Part shown: piece after piece, positions 8,374 to 17,506 of the stretch | Layout of the letters: each line of letters opens with the position of its first letter | How positions within the stretch are numbered: the stretch's first letter is position 1 | Assembly: GCA_910588065.1 (NCBI GenBank) | Contig: CAJUPZ010000004.1 | Span: 1-64,000 of the forward strand | Reading direction: 5' to 3' | DNA length: 64,000 bases | Source of the DNA: an uncultured Muribaculaceae bacterium | GTDB taxonomy: Bacteria > Bacteroidota > Bacteroidia > Bacteroidales > Muribaculaceae | The notes under the pieces: model-generated | Databases searched by the model: none | What the model was told of the DNA's origin: nothing | The model's input: the letters and a program-made list of their open reading frames with translations, nothing else | Translations under genes and position numbers: made by a program

Positions 8374-9348
8374 ATGAATCTATCTCACGTAATACTATAC
8401 GCCATAGTCCCGATCATCGTTGTGATGCTCGCGGGCTACATATCCGGCAAAAAAGGGATATTCTCGGGAGCCGACGCCAAGAAATTCAACAAAGTTGTGC
8501 TTGACTACGCTCTGCCCGCAGCGCTGTTTGTGTCCATAGTACAGGCATCGCGCGAGGATCTTGTAAAGGACATCAAGCTCACGATAGTGTCGACAATCGG
8601 CATCATGGCATGCTTCATGATAGTCTACTTCGTGTTCAGGATGTTCAAGAAAAACACCGGAGCCGACGCCGCTGTAAGCGCGCTTATCAGCGGCTCGCCC
8701 ACAATCGGTTTCCTTGGCTTCGCAGTGCTTGAGCCGATCTTCGGCACAAGTCCCGCCGTGGCTCTTGTGGTAGCTATTGTAGGCATAGTGGTGAACGCCA
8801 TCGGCATCCCTGTCGGCCTCTCGCTGATGAACGCCTCGCTGGAGAAGCAAAACCCCGGCAGCACAAAAAAGGAGAGCGCATGGAAGCCGGTTATCCACGC
8901 CCTGGAGCAGCCGGTGGCATGGGCGCCTATCCTTGCCGTAATCTGGGTGGTGGCCGGAATACCCTGGCCTGAATACCTCAGCCCCTCATTCGACCTCATC
9001 GCCAAGGCAAACGCCTCCATGGCAGTGTTCTCGGCCGGCATTACCCTTGCCGCCATCAAATTCACCGTCAACTGGCAGGCTGTGCTCGGCTCTATAATGA
9101 AAATGATAATGATGCCGGCCGTGGTGCTCATTCTCGGACTGCTTTTCCACATGGATCCGCTCAACATCAAGATGCTTGTTGTGGCAGCGGCACTTCCCCC
9201 TGCTTTCTCAGGCATCATCATCGCCGACGAATACAACACCTATGTTGCCACCGGCACCTCATCCCTGACCCTGTCAGTGATACTGTTCATCGGCTTCTGT
9301 CCGCTATGGATATGGCTCACCGACCTGGCACTCAAAGGAGCATTCTGA
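8374..9348 (+). CDS. AEC-family (auxin efflux carrier-like) permease, probable oxalate/formate carrier
   Basis: The 324-residue protein is very hydrophobic with about ten membrane segments. Its start (PIIVVMLAGYISGKKGIFS) and the NKVVLDYALPAALF segment are typical of AEC carriers, which move carboxylates such as malate. It begins 19 bases after oxc. E. coli has the same arrangement, yfdW-yfdU-yfdV, where yfdV is an AEC protein next to Frc and Oxc homologues. Transport of oxalate or formate is therefore inferred from context, not from sequence. The MFS antiporter OxlT of Oxalobacter is unrelated. Confidence 0.8.
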   Translation: MNLSHVILYAIVPIIVVMLAGYISGKKGIFSGADAKKFNKVVLDYALPAALFVSIVQASREDLVKDIKLTIVSTIGIMACFMIVYFVFRMFKKNTGADAAVSALISGSPTIGFLGFAVLEPIFGTSPAVALVVAIVGIVVNAIGIPVGLSLMNASLEKQNPGSTKKESAWKPVIHALEQPVAWAPILAVIWVVAGIPWPEYLSPSFDLIAKANASMAVFSAGITLAAIKFTVNWQAVLGSIMKMIMMPAVVLILGLLFHMDPLNIKMLVVAAALPPAFSGIIIADEYNTYVATGTSSLTLSVILFIGFCPLWIWLTDLALKGAF

Positions 9349-9374
9349 TACCTTTCATAAAACGCACTGTAAGC

Positions 9375-9405
9375 CCCCGGAGCTATTTTGAGCCCCGGGG
9401 TCTTT
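9375..9405 (+). terminator. Terminator of the oxalate operon
   Basis: A CCCCGG/CCGGGG stem (9375-9380 with 9395-9400) is followed by TCTTTGTG. The T tract is weak but the place, just after the AEC gene, is right. Confidence 0.6.
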
Positions 9406-9440
9406 GTGTATAATGAGCGGGGATTGAAACCGCACCTTAC

Positions 9441-10313
9441 TCAACGCGCCGTGATGTGTCCGGGCAGCTCTGGCATGGCGCCGAACCGGGTGCAGACGTA
9501 TGCCGATGTGCGGGCTGCCACCTCGTGGGCGCGGGTCACTGTGTCGCCGCGCAGCAGTGCCGCCACAAACGATGCCGTGAATGAGTCACCGGCACCTACA
9601 GTGTCAGCCACCTCCACCACCGGGGTAGGCTGAAACGACACCACCCCGCCGCTATAGACATAACTGCCGTCTGTGCCGCAGGTGAGAATCAGCTTATCCA
9701 GGTCAAACCGGTCTATCAAGGCTGCACACGCCTCACCTTCCGGCAAGCGGAACATTTCGCTGACAACAGCAAGCTCCTCATCATTGATTTTAAGGATATT
9801 GCACCGGTCTAGCGAACTCTCCACCACCTCCCGGCTATAGAAATTCTGACGCAGGTTGATGTCAAACACTATCAAAGGATTGTTGGCCGCCGGCACACTG
9901 TCCAAGAAACGCATTATTGTGGCGCGCGACTCAGCCGACCGCTGTGCCAGCGAGCCGAAGCACACTGCCTTTGCCTCTGCAGCCAGTTGTCCAATGCTGT
10001 CAGTGAAAGGGATATGATCCCATGCCGCATCAGTGCGTATGTCATACTCAGGTACCCCCGCAGCATCAACCTTTATGGCCACAGAGCCGGTGGGATAGTC
10101 CACCTCCGGCATCAGCACACCCATCTTCTTTGCCTCAAGCTCGCGGAGCATCTCGACGCCGGAGGCATCCTTGCCGACAGCGCTGACAGCCACCCCGTCA
10201 AAGCCAAACTGCGTCACATGATAGGCAAAATTAGCGGGCGCGCCGCCAATTTTCCTGCCGTCGGGAAGCTCATCCCAGAGCACCTCCCCTATTCCAACTA
10301 TTTTTCCTTTCAT
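9441..10313 (-). CDS. PfkB-family carbohydrate kinase, probable fructokinase
   Basis: The 290-residue protein starts KIVGIGEVLWDELPDG and has GGAPANFAYH near residue 24, both typical of fructokinase-type PfkB enzymes. The C-terminal signature is DTVGAGDSFTASF, with the catalytic Asp in GAGD. It would phosphorylate a sugar, most likely fructose, at the expense of ATP. The ATG at 10313 is chosen because it begins the PfkB fold; the open frame goes 24 codons further upstream into promoter sequence (TATTTTTG, complement of 10334-10341). It is divergent from DUF3822 and stands alone. The exact substrate cannot be read from the sequence. Confidence 0.87.
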   Translation of the reverse strand: MKGKIVGIGEVLWDELPDGRKIGGAPANFAYHVTQFGFDGVAVSAVGKDASGVEMLRELEAKKMGVLMPEVDYPTGSVAIKVDAAGVPEYDIRTDAAWDHIPFTDSIGQLAAEAKAVCFGSLAQRSAESRATIMRFLDSVPAANNPLIVFDINLRQNFYSREVVESSLDRCNILKINDEELAVVSEMFRLPEGEACAALIDRFDLDKLILTCGTDGSYVYSGGVVSFQPTPVVEVADTVGAGDSFTASFVAALLRGDTVTRAHEVAARTSAYVCTRFGAMPELPGHITAR

Positions 10314-10350
10314 AAAACCGGATTTATATCCTGCAAAAATAGAACAAAGC

Positions 10351-10382
10351 TTCGTAACCGGAAAATAAAATTTGTAACTTTG
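10351..10382 (+). promoter_or_regulatory. Promoter of DUF3822-rsmD, with almost no leader
   Basis: The -7 box TAACTTTG is at 10375-10382 and an imperfect -33 box (TTCG, 10351-10354) lies 20 bases before it. The ATG at 10388 starts 6 bases after the -7 box, so the transcript would begin at or next to the start codon. Confidence 0.6.
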
Positions 10383-10387
10383 CATCT

Positions 10388-11185
10388 ATGGATCCGCAAT
10401 CAATAACCAAAGAGATGATTCCCCAGCCTGAGCTGTGGCGCTGCGCTATGGAAATCAACGCCTCATCAATCGAGGTGGTGCTGCTGCCGCCTGTCGATAG
10501 CGAAAGGGCGCTCTACACCTCTATTATTCTTAATCCTGAGGCTCCCTCCCATGAAAAGGCTGTGCAGGAAGCTATATACGCCAACCCTGTGCTGCTCAGC
10601 GATTTCAAGCGGGTAGACGCGCTTTTTGACTGCGAAGACATCACCTTTGTCCCCTCACAGCTGCTGCAAAGAGTTGAGGCTGAGTCCGTTTGCTCCGCAT
10701 CCGGCATAAACACCGACGGCAAGCGTATAGAATGCGATGAGCTGCCCGGCGGGGTGACCTCCATATACGCAGTTGACGCCGCACTCATAGGATTCATCCG
10801 CCGCACATTTTTCAACGTGCGCACAGCCCACCGCCTCAGCCCCATTGTCAGCAACGCCATGAACTCTGACGGGCTGCTGGCTGTTATTGAACGCAGCAGG
10901 CTCGACATCATTGGCACCGCAGACGGCAAGCTTCAGATGGCCCGCACAATCCGCTGCAAAACCCCTCAGGATGCAACATACTTCATCATAGCCACCAGGA
11001 AGTCGCTGGAGCTGCATGGCGCGCCACTGCTCTTTGCAGGCAGCGGCGAGGATGCCGACACCGTGAGAGGATATGTGGAACGCTACTGCGAGAAGCCCCT
11101 CACAGCCGAAGCCCCTGCCCTGCCCGCTGTGCCGGACCGCGACACACTCAATATACCAAGATCTCTATCAGCCCTATTGTCATGA
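10388..11185 (+). CDS. DUF3822 family protein
   Basis: The 265-residue soluble protein has no signal peptide or membrane segment. The overall pattern and the position directly before rsmD fit the Bacteroidetes family DUF3822, whose function is unknown. Its last bases overlap the rsmD start (ATGA), so the two are translated as a pair. The link to a 16S rRNA methyltransferase is conserved as far as I recall, but it does not prove a role in ribosome assembly. The promoter lies so close that the mRNA may be leaderless. Confidence 0.7.
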   Translation: MDPQSITKEMIPQPELWRCAMEINASSIEVVLLPPVDSERALYTSIILNPEAPSHEKAVQEAIYANPVLLSDFKRVDALFDCEDITFVPSQLLQRVEAESVCSASGINTDGKRIECDELPGGVTSIYAVDAALIGFIRRTFFNVRTAHRLSPIVSNAMNSDGLLAVIERSRLDIIGTADGKLQMARTIRCKTPQDATYFIIATRKSLELHGAPLLFAGSGEDADTVRGYVERYCEKPLTAEAPALPAVPDRDTLNIPRSLSALLS

Positions 11186-11721
11186 GAATAATACGAGGTA
11201 AATACGGCAGACGCCGATTCGATGTACCCACAAACATCACCGCGAGGCCTACAACCGACTTTGCACGCGAAAATATATTCAATGTCATTGAAAACCTCAT
11301 TGACATCGAAGGCATCACAGCCCTCGACCTCTTTGCAGGCACAGGTGCAATAACCCTTGAGCTGCTCAGTCGCGGCGCAGCGAGCGTCACAGCGGTTGAG
11401 AAAGCATCAACCCAATATGCTTTCATTGCCAAAGTAGCCAAGACTCTCGGCGCCGACAACCTGCGGCTGGTACGTGGCGACGCGCTCCGATTCATTGCCA
11501 CATCCGCCACTCCGTTCGACTTCATCTTCGCCGACCCGCCATACGACATGGAGGGCTTTGCCGAGATACCGCAGAAAGTCCTCGACAGCGCCCTGATAAA
11601 ACCCGGCACCCTTTTCATAATAGAGCACTCGGCAAGGCACGATTTCTCTCAGCTGCCCCACTTCATACAGCACAGGGCTTACGGAAGTGTCAATTTCAGC
11701 ATATTCCAAATTCCTGAATAA
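11182..11721 (+). CDS. rsmD: 16S rRNA (guanine(966)-N2)-methyltransferase RsmD
   Basis: The 179-residue enzyme methylates G966 of 16S rRNA using S-adenosylmethionine. Visible motifs are MRIIRGKYGRR at the N-terminus, RPTTDFARENIFN, the SAM-binding LDLFAGTGAITLE near residue 49 and the catalytic FADPPYDM near residue 116. Length fits the family. It overlaps the DUF3822 stop by four bases and is followed ten bases later by the sirtuin gene. Confidence 0.94.
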   Translation: MRIIRGKYGRRRFDVPTNITARPTTDFARENIFNVIENLIDIEGITALDLFAGTGAITLELLSRGAASVTAVEKASTQYAFIAKVAKTLGADNLRLVRGDALRFIATSATPFDFIFADPPYDMEGFAEIPQKVLDSALIKPGTLFIIEHSARHDFSQLPHFIQHRAYGSVNFSIFQIPE

Positions 11722-11730
11722 CAACATACT

Positions 11731-12441
11731 ATGCAATCCACAAAACCCAAACTCGTAATCTCCACCGGCGCAGGAATGAGCGCCGAAAGCGGCATCAGCA
11801 CTTTTCGCGACGCCGGAGGACTGTGGGAAAACCACAATGTGATGGAAGTGGCCAGTGCCGACGGCTTTGCCAGAAACCCGGCGCTTGTACATGAATTCTA
11901 CAACGCCCGCCGGCGCGACCTGCTGAAGGCCAATCCAAACCCCGGACATATCGGACTCAGAGAGCTCGAAAAATACTTTGACGTATATATCATCACCCAG
12001 AATGTCGATGACCTCCACGAACGCGCCGGTAGCTCAAGGGTGCTCCACCTGCACGGCGAGCTGATGAAGGTACGCACTATTGAGGAACCCACCCGGATAT
12101 ACACCCTTGACGAGGAACACCTCGAAACCACCCCTGAAAGCACCGATGCCCAAGGCCGTCACCTGCGACCCCACATTGTATTCTTCCAGGAAGCGGTGCC
12201 AAACATCGAGAGAGCCGTCGACTGGGCGCAGCAGGCCGACATTTTCGTTGTCATAGGCACATCGATGGCTGTATATCCCGCGGCATCGCTGCTGCACTAT
12301 GTGCGCCCCGGAGTGCCGGTCTACTACATCGACCCGAACCCCGCTCCGGTAGCATCAAATGTCACCGTGATACGCAAGGGAGCATCCGAGGGAGTGGCCG
12401 AACTGACTCATATCCTCTGCAAAAATTTGCAGAGTGAATAA
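11731..12441 (+). CDS. cobB: Sirtuin (NAD-dependent protein deacylase) lacking zinc-binding cysteines
   Basis: The 236-residue protein removes acyl groups from lysines using NAD. It has the Rossmann entry [32 protein letters not shown], and the catalytic His108 in LHGEL. Tyr57 and Arg60 (FYNARR) match the Tyr-x-x-Arg pair of SIRT5/CobB-type enzymes that accept succinyl or malonyl groups. The region where other sirtuins bind zinc with four cysteines (about residues 112-150) contains no cysteine, so the small domain must fold without zinc. It follows rsmD by ten bases and ends inside the panB promoter. Confidence 0.88.
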   Translation: MQSTKPKLVISTGAGMSAESGISTFRDAGGLWENHNVMEVASADGFARNPALVHEFYNARRRDLLKANPNPGHIGLRELEKYFDVYIITQNVDDLHERAGSSRVLHLHGELMKVRTIEEPTRIYTLDEEHLETTPESTDAQGRHLRPHIVFFQEAVPNIERAVDWAQQADIFVVIGTSMAVYPAASLLHYVRPGVPVYYIDPNPAPVASNVTVIRKGASEGVAELTHILCKNLQSE

Positions 12442-12456
12442 TCGGTTGTAACTTTG
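12426..12456 (+). promoter_or_regulatory. Promoter of panB
   Basis: A TTTG -33 box at 12426-12429 lies 19 bases before a TAACTTTG -7 box (12449-12456). The -33 element falls inside the last codons of the sirtuin gene. Confidence 0.65.
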
Positions 12457-12482
12457 TGCCCGCATTTAATCAAAATCATATT

Positions 12483-13304
12483 ATGTCCACATACACCGAA
12501 ACATCAAAACCCAAAGTGACAACACGCCGCCTGCGCGAAATGAAGGAGCGCGGCGAAAAGATAGCTTGCCTCACATCTTACGACTACACCACCGCAACCC
12601 TTGTTGACGGTGCCGGTATCGACCTCATACTCGTGGGCGACAGCGCATCGAACGTAATGGCCGGCAACCTCACCACCCTCCCCATCACCCTCGATGAGAT
12701 GATCACCTACGCCAAGGGAGTGACAAAGGGAGTGAAAAGAGCCCTTGTGGTGGTTGACCTCCCCTTCGGCACATATCAGGGAAACTCCAAGGAGGCTCTC
12801 GCAAGCGCTATACGCGTGATGAAGGAGGCCAACGCCGAGGCTGTGAAACTCGAAGGCGGCTCTGAAATCCGCGAGAGCATCGAGCGCATTCTCACCGCCG
12901 GAATCCCTGTGATGGGTCACCTCGGCCTCACCCCGCAGAGCATCAACAAATTCGGCACATACAATGTGCGCGCCAAAGAGGAAGCCGAGGCAAACAAACT
13001 CATCGAGGACGCACGGATGCTCGACGAGCTCGGCTGCTTCGCAATTGTGCTTGAAAAGGTGCCCGCCGTCATCGCCGCCAAAGTAGCAGCCCAGGTAGGA
13101 TGCCCCGTTATCGGCATCGGAGCCGGCAACGGCGTTGACGGCCAGATACTTGTGTTTCAGGACATGATGGGCATGAACAACGGCTTCTCGCCCAAATTTC
13201 TCAGAAAATACGCCGACCTCGCCGGAATTATCACTGAAGGCCTCGGCCACTATGTGGACGATGTGAAAAGCAGCGACTTCCCCAACGACAAAGAACAATA
13301 TTGA
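12483..13304 (+). CDS. panB: 3-methyl-2-oxobutanoate hydroxymethyltransferase
   Basis: The 273-residue enzyme adds a hydroxymethyl group from methylene-tetrahydrofolate to 2-oxoisovalerate, the first step to pantothenate and CoA. Motifs include [24 protein letters not shown] (metal-binding Asp), VKLEGG near residue 120 and the [20 protein letters not shown] region. The open frame begins nine codons earlier with a non-ATG codon; ATG 12483 is the natural start after the promoter. Its stop overlaps the beginning of the MATE gene frame. No other pan gene is in the window. Confidence 0.95.
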   Translation: MSTYTETSKPKVTTRRLREMKERGEKIACLTSYDYTTATLVDGAGIDLILVGDSASNVMAGNLTTLPITLDEMITYAKGVTKGVKRALVVVDLPFGTYQGNSKEALASAIRVMKEANAEAVKLEGGSEIRESIERILTAGIPVMGHLGLTPQSINKFGTYNVRAKEEAEANKLIEDARMLDELGCFAIVLEKVPAVIAAKVAAQVGCPVIGIGAGNGVDGQILVFQDMMGMNNGFSPKFLRKYADLAGIITEGLGHYVDDVKSSDFPNDKEQY

Positions 13305-13309
13305 GCCCT

Positions 13310-14644
13310 GTGACCGACTCCAAGCGCGCACAGAGCCGCACAATGCAGATTATCAGACTCGGGCTGCCCATCCTCATCGGGCAGCTCGGCCTGATTATTG
13401 TCGGTTTCGCAGACACCGGTATGGTCGGCAACTACTCCACCGAAGCCCTCGCATCGGCATCGTTTGTCAACAACCTCTTCAATGTGTGCGTCTTTGCCTG
13501 CGTCGGCTTCACCTACGGCCTCACTCCGCTGATCGGCTCGCTCTTCGGCTGCAACCGCAAGGAGGCAATCGGCGAGATGCTGCGCAACGGCCTCCTTGCC
13601 AACACCCTCTTTGCCCTCGGCATCTGCGCGCTGATGACAGCCGTGTACTTCAACCTCCACCGCCTCGGACAGCCTCAGGAACTGCTGCCGCTCATACGCC
13701 CCTACTTCCTCATATACCTCGCCGGGCTGCTGCCGGTGGCGATATTCAATGTATTTGCCCAATGGGCCTACGCCATCAAGCGCACCCGTATGCCGATGTG
13801 GATTATCCTCGCATCAAACGTGCTGAATATTTTCGGCAACTGGCTGCTGATATACGGCAACTGGGGCTGCCCCGAGCTCGGGCTCACCGGCGCCGGCATA
13901 TCCACCCTCATTGCAAGAGTGTTTTGCCCAATTGCCATAATCATGGTGCTGATGACACGCAGCGACTACGCCATCTATCGGCGCGGCCTGCTTCAATCGA
14001 GTTTCAACCGCCGCACACTCAACCACATAAGCCGAACATCATGGCCCGTTGCAATGCAGATGACATTTGAAAGCGGCTCGTTCACCGCAGCCGCCGTCAT
14101 GGCCGGATGGCTCGGAGCGGTGTCGCTCGCCGCATTTCAGGTAGTGGTGATAACCGGCACCCTCGGATTCTGCGTGTACTACAGCGTTGCGGCCGCAGTG
14201 TCTGTGCTGGTGAGCAACGCCGCCGGCACCGGTGATGCCCGCGAGATGCGCCGTTACGCATTCGCCGGATACAGAATACTGCTCGCGCTCGCAGCCACAG
14301 CATCATGCCTGTTCATATTCCAAGGCCCCGGCATAATACACCTGTTCACGCAGGACCCCGAAGTACAGGCACTCGCCCTGTCACTGATACTGCCGTTGGT
14401 GATATATCAGTTCGGCGACGCCACACAGATAACATTCGCCAACGCCCTCCGCGGCACATCAAACGTCATGCCGATGCTATGGATAGCTTTTGTGAGCTAT
14501 GTCCTCATCGGACTCCCCGCCACCTACCTCATGGGATTCACCTTCGGTATGGGCACCTTCGGCATAATACTCAGCTTCTCGGTGTCCCTATTCATCGCCG
14601 CCGCCCTCTTCCTCCACTTCTTCCTCCGCACCACCCGCAATTGA
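13310..14644 (+). CDS. MATE-family efflux transporter
   Basis: About 445 residues with twelve predicted membrane helices, starting with RLGLPILIGQLGLIIVGFADTGMVG, a typical MATE/NorM first helix. Such carriers use a sodium or proton gradient to expel organic cations and drugs. The start is uncertain: the frame opens at a TTG at 13301 overlapping the panB stop, the GTG at 13310 gives a usual short N-terminus, and an ATG occurs at 13343. Close coupling to panB suggests a shared transcript but no shared function. Confidence 0.85.
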   Translation: MTDSKRAQSRTMQIIRLGLPILIGQLGLIIVGFADTGMVGNYSTEALASASFVNNLFNVCVFACVGFTYGLTPLIGSLFGCNRKEAIGEMLRNGLLANTLFALGICALMTAVYFNLHRLGQPQELLPLIRPYFLIYLAGLLPVAIFNVFAQWAYAIKRTRMPMWIILASNVLNIFGNWLLIYGNWGCPELGLTGAGISTLIARVFCPIAIIMVLMTRSDYAIYRRGLLQSSFNRRTLNHISRTSWPVAMQMTFESGSFTAAAVMAGWLGAVSLAAFQVVVITGTLGFCVYYSVAAAVSVLVSNAAGTGDAREMRRYAFAGYRILLALAATASCLFIFQGPGIIHLFTQDPEVQALALSLILPLVIYQFGDATQITFANALRGTSNVMPMLWIAFVSYVLIGLPATYLMGFTFGMGTFGIILSFSVSLFIAAALFLHFFLRTTRN

Positions 14645-14715
14645 ATGTTTTTCATACTCTATCCGTGTTTATCCATAATTTGAAAAAATCCAATTTTATC
14701 AGTGTACCTTTCAGA

Positions 14716-15786
14716 ATGATGCACATCAAACAAGGTTCCATCGTACTTCTATTCTCCATACTCTTAGCTTCATGCGGAGGGCGTTCACCCTTCACTGCGG
14801 AGGTCAAGATTATTGAGGAGCCGAAGGAGATGAGCGACCTGACTATGGAAAAGGTCGAATCGGAGTACGTATATTCACTATTTTTTTCAGTATGCGACTC
14901 AATACTCATCTCGTCAACTCCGGGGGTTACTGATTACAATTTCCATGTGGCGGATATAAAAAACCATAAGGAATTAGGCTCTTTTATGCACCGGGGTGAA
15001 GGACCTGCCGAGTATCTTGGTCTCACGCCAATATATCGTATAGAAAAAAAGAATGAAGAACTGGTTGCTTTGACATTCGATCCTTTTAAAAAGCGATTGT
15101 TGGAGTGGAACATCTCAAAATCTATTGAACTTGGACGCGATTCAATTACCTTTCTCGGTTATTATAAAGACTCAAATGAGTATGGGTTGACTTATGCAAG
15201 GATATATAGATTAGGAGAAGATAAATATTTGGGACGTACTCCAGGAATGTCGTTCTTAGACCCCGACACCGAACCTCTGCTTCCATCGTACTGGTTTTTG
15301 GAAGGGTTCGACAATGCCCCCACTCACGGAATATCTATTCTGAAAAGGCCTGCTGATAATATAGAATCTTACGGTGCCCCTGGAGCTTGCCTTAGCCCGG
15401 ATAAATCTAAGGTTGTTGAGGCAATGGGGGCGTTCGCACAGATCAATATTGTTGATTTGGAGGAAAATACCGTAAAATCCTATCGGATGGCTGGTTCTCC
15501 AGATGAAAGCAATACAGCCGATTCCGATAATAAGAGCTACGAATTCCAAGATGTAGCAAGCGATGTTAATTCAATCTACGCTTTGTATTGTGGTGAATCG
15601 CCTGCTGCGTTCCAAGATAAAGGCGGATGCTTGTGGTTATATCAGTTTGACTGGGACGGAAATATTGAGAAAAAGTACCTGCTTCCAATTGCCATTAGGA
15701 GATTATGGATGGATCTCTGTACAAACACTCTTTATGGTTATTGCGGACCGGAAGATGCCATTTACAAGCTGAACATCAACGAGTAA
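14716..15786 (+). CDS. Lipoprotein, probable 6-bladed beta-propeller (BF3886-like)
   Basis: The 356-residue protein starts with a short signal peptide ending in the lipobox LLASC, so it should be lipid-anchored in the envelope. Spaced segments such as GEGPAEYLGLTPIYRI and FDPFKKRLLEWN resemble the phylum's 6-bladed beta-propeller lipoproteins, often called BF3886-like. No function is established for them. The region is clearly richer in A and T than panB and nadB on either side, which hints at separate ancestry. Two adjacent in-frame ATGs (14716, 14719) are possible starts. The gene is alone between the MATE gene and nadB. Confidence 0.72.
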   Translation: MMHIKQGSIVLLFSILLASCGGRSPFTAEVKIIEEPKEMSDLTMEKVESEYVYSLFFSVCDSILISSTPGVTDYNFHVADIKNHKELGSFMHRGEGPAEYLGLTPIYRIEKKNEELVALTFDPFKKRLLEWNISKSIELGRDSITFLGYYKDSNEYGLTYARIYRLGEDKYLGRTPGMSFLDPDTEPLLPSYWFLEGFDNAPTHGISILKRPADNIESYGAPGACLSPDKSKVVEAMGAFAQINIVDLEENTVKSYRMAGSPDESNTADSDNKSYEFQDVASDVNSIYALYCGESPAAFQDKGGCLWLYQFDWDGNIEKKYLLPIAIRRLWMDLCTNTLYGYCGPEDAIYKLNINE

Positions 15787-15862
15787 GCGGGCTCCACACT
15801 TACTACTGTCCACAGGTGCTTTGAAAAAAGGGGAAGGGCGGGGCTTTTTCATGATTTTTGTG

Positions 15863-15870
15863 TAATTTTG
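15863..15870 (+). promoter_or_regulatory. -7 promoter element for nadB
   Basis: TAATTTTG lies 31 bases before the nadB ATG. A TGAAAAA/TTTTTCA inverted repeat just upstream (about 15821-15852) may end the preceding lipoprotein transcript. No good -33 box is visible. Confidence 0.45.
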
Positions 15871-15901
15871 CAGCGCAGTTTTTCACCTCATTGTCAAGAA
15901 T

Positions 15902-17485
15902 ATGACACGCAAATATGACTATCTGGTTATCGGCTCCGGCATCGCCGGCATGAGCTTCGCCCTCAAAGTGGCCGGCACCGGCAAAGTTGCACTCATCTGC
16001 AAAACCACTCTCGAGGAGGCCAACACCGCCCTGGCCCAGGGGGGAGTAGCCTCTGTGACAAACCTCGCTGTCGATGATTTTGACAAGCATATAAACGACA
16101 CCATGATTGCCGGCGACTGGCTCAGCGACCGCGCCGCTGTCAATAAGGTGGTGACAGAGGCTCCCGCCCAGATAAGGCAGCTGCTTGAATGGGGAGTGGA
16201 TTTCGACAGAAATGAGCAGGGCGATTTTGACCTGCACCGCGAGGGGGGACACTCCGAATTCAGGATACTGCATCATGCCGATAACACAGGCTTTGAGATT
16301 CAGGAGAGCCTTATCCGTAAAGTGAGGGAGAATCCTGACATCGATGTGTTCGAGCACCACTTCGCCATAGAGATCATCACCCAACACCATCTCGGCAAAA
16401 TTGTTACCCGCCGCACCAAGGACATCACCTGCTACGGCGCATATATCCTTGACCAGAACACCGGCAATGTAGACAAGTTCCTGGCACGCACCACCCTCAT
16501 GGCCACAGGCGGCGCAGGCGCTGTGTACACCACCACCACCAATCCCCTTGTTGCAACCGGCGACGGCATCGCGATGGTGTATCGCGCAAAAGGCACTGTA
16601 AAGGACATGGAGTTCATCCAGTTTCACCCCACCGCCCTGTTCCATCCCGGCGACCGCCCCTCATTCCTCATCACCGAGGCGATGCGCGGCTACGGAGCTG
16701 TGCTGCGCAACCTCCGCGGCGAGGAATTCATGCACAAGTATGACCCGCGTCTGTCGCTTGCGCCGCGCGACATTGTTGCCCGCGCGATTGACAGCGAGAT
16801 GAAGCTGCATGGCGATGACCATGTGTTTCTTGATGTCACCCACAAGGACCCCGAGGAAACCAAGCACCATTTTCCAAACATCTACGCCAAGTGCCTGTCG
16901 CTCGGCATAGACATCACCAAGGACTATATTCCGGTGGCTCCCGCCGCCCACTATCTCTGCGGCGGCATCGCCGTCGACACCAACGGCGAATCATCCATCA
17001 AACGTCTCTACGCTGTGGGCGAATGCTCCTGCACAGGCCTTCACGGCGGCAACCGCCTGGCCTCCAACTCGCTGATAGAAGCGATTGTGTATGCCGACGC
17101 CGCCGCAAAGCATGCCTCCGAAGCCATCCACCACTACGAGCTGCGCACAGATGTGCCTGACTGGAACGACGAGGGCACCCGCAACCCCGAGGAGATGGTG
17201 CTCATAACCCAGAGCATCAAGGAGGTAGGGCAGATTATGAGCGCATACGTAGGCATTGTGCGCAGCAATCTGCGCCTTGACCGCGCATGGAACAGGCTCG
17301 ACATTCTGTACGAGGAAACAGAGGAGCTGTTCAAACGCTCGAAAGCCTCGCGCGAAATCTGCGAGCTCAGAAACATCATCAACGTCGGCTACCTTATAAT
17401 GCGTCAGGCCAAGGAGCGCAAGGAATCGCGCGGCCTGCACTACACCATCGACTACCCCCCGGTGAGCCACAATCAATCAAAATAA
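15902..17485 (+). CDS. nadB: L-aspartate oxidase
   Basis: The 527-residue FAD enzyme oxidises aspartate to iminoaspartate, the first step of de novo NAD synthesis. It shows the FAD-binding YLVIGSGIAGMSFALK start, the LAQGGVAS segment, REGGHSEFRILHH, and the catalytic APRDIVARAID near residue 290. Length fits NadB rather than a fumarate reductase flavoprotein subunit. nadA and nadC are not next to it, which is unusual compared with many bacteria but common for split nad genes. DUF4294 follows after 21 bases. Confidence 0.93.
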   Translation: MTRKYDYLVIGSGIAGMSFALKVAGTGKVALICKTTLEEANTALAQGGVASVTNLAVDDFDKHINDTMIAGDWLSDRAAVNKVVTEAPAQIRQLLEWGVDFDRNEQGDFDLHREGGHSEFRILHHADNTGFEIQESLIRKVRENPDIDVFEHHFAIEIITQHHLGKIVTRRTKDITCYGAYILDQNTGNVDKFLARTTLMATGGAGAVYTTTTNPLVATGDGIAMVYRAKGTVKDMEFIQFHPTALFHPGDRPSFLITEAMRGYGAVLRNLRGEEFMHKYDPRLSLAPRDIVARAIDSEMKLHGDDHVFLDVTHKDPEETKHHFPNIYAKCLSLGIDITKDYIPVAPAAHYLCGGIAVDTNGESSIKRLYAVGECSCTGLHGGNRLASNSLIEAIVYADAAAKHASEAIHHYELRTDVPDWNDEGTRNPEEMVLITQSIKEVGQIMSAYVGIVRSNLRLDRAWNRLDILYEETEELFKRSKASREICELRNIINVGYLIMRQAKERKESRGLHYTIDYPPVSHNQSK

Positions 17486-17506
17486 GCCGCAGATTGTTGT
17501 ATTTGC

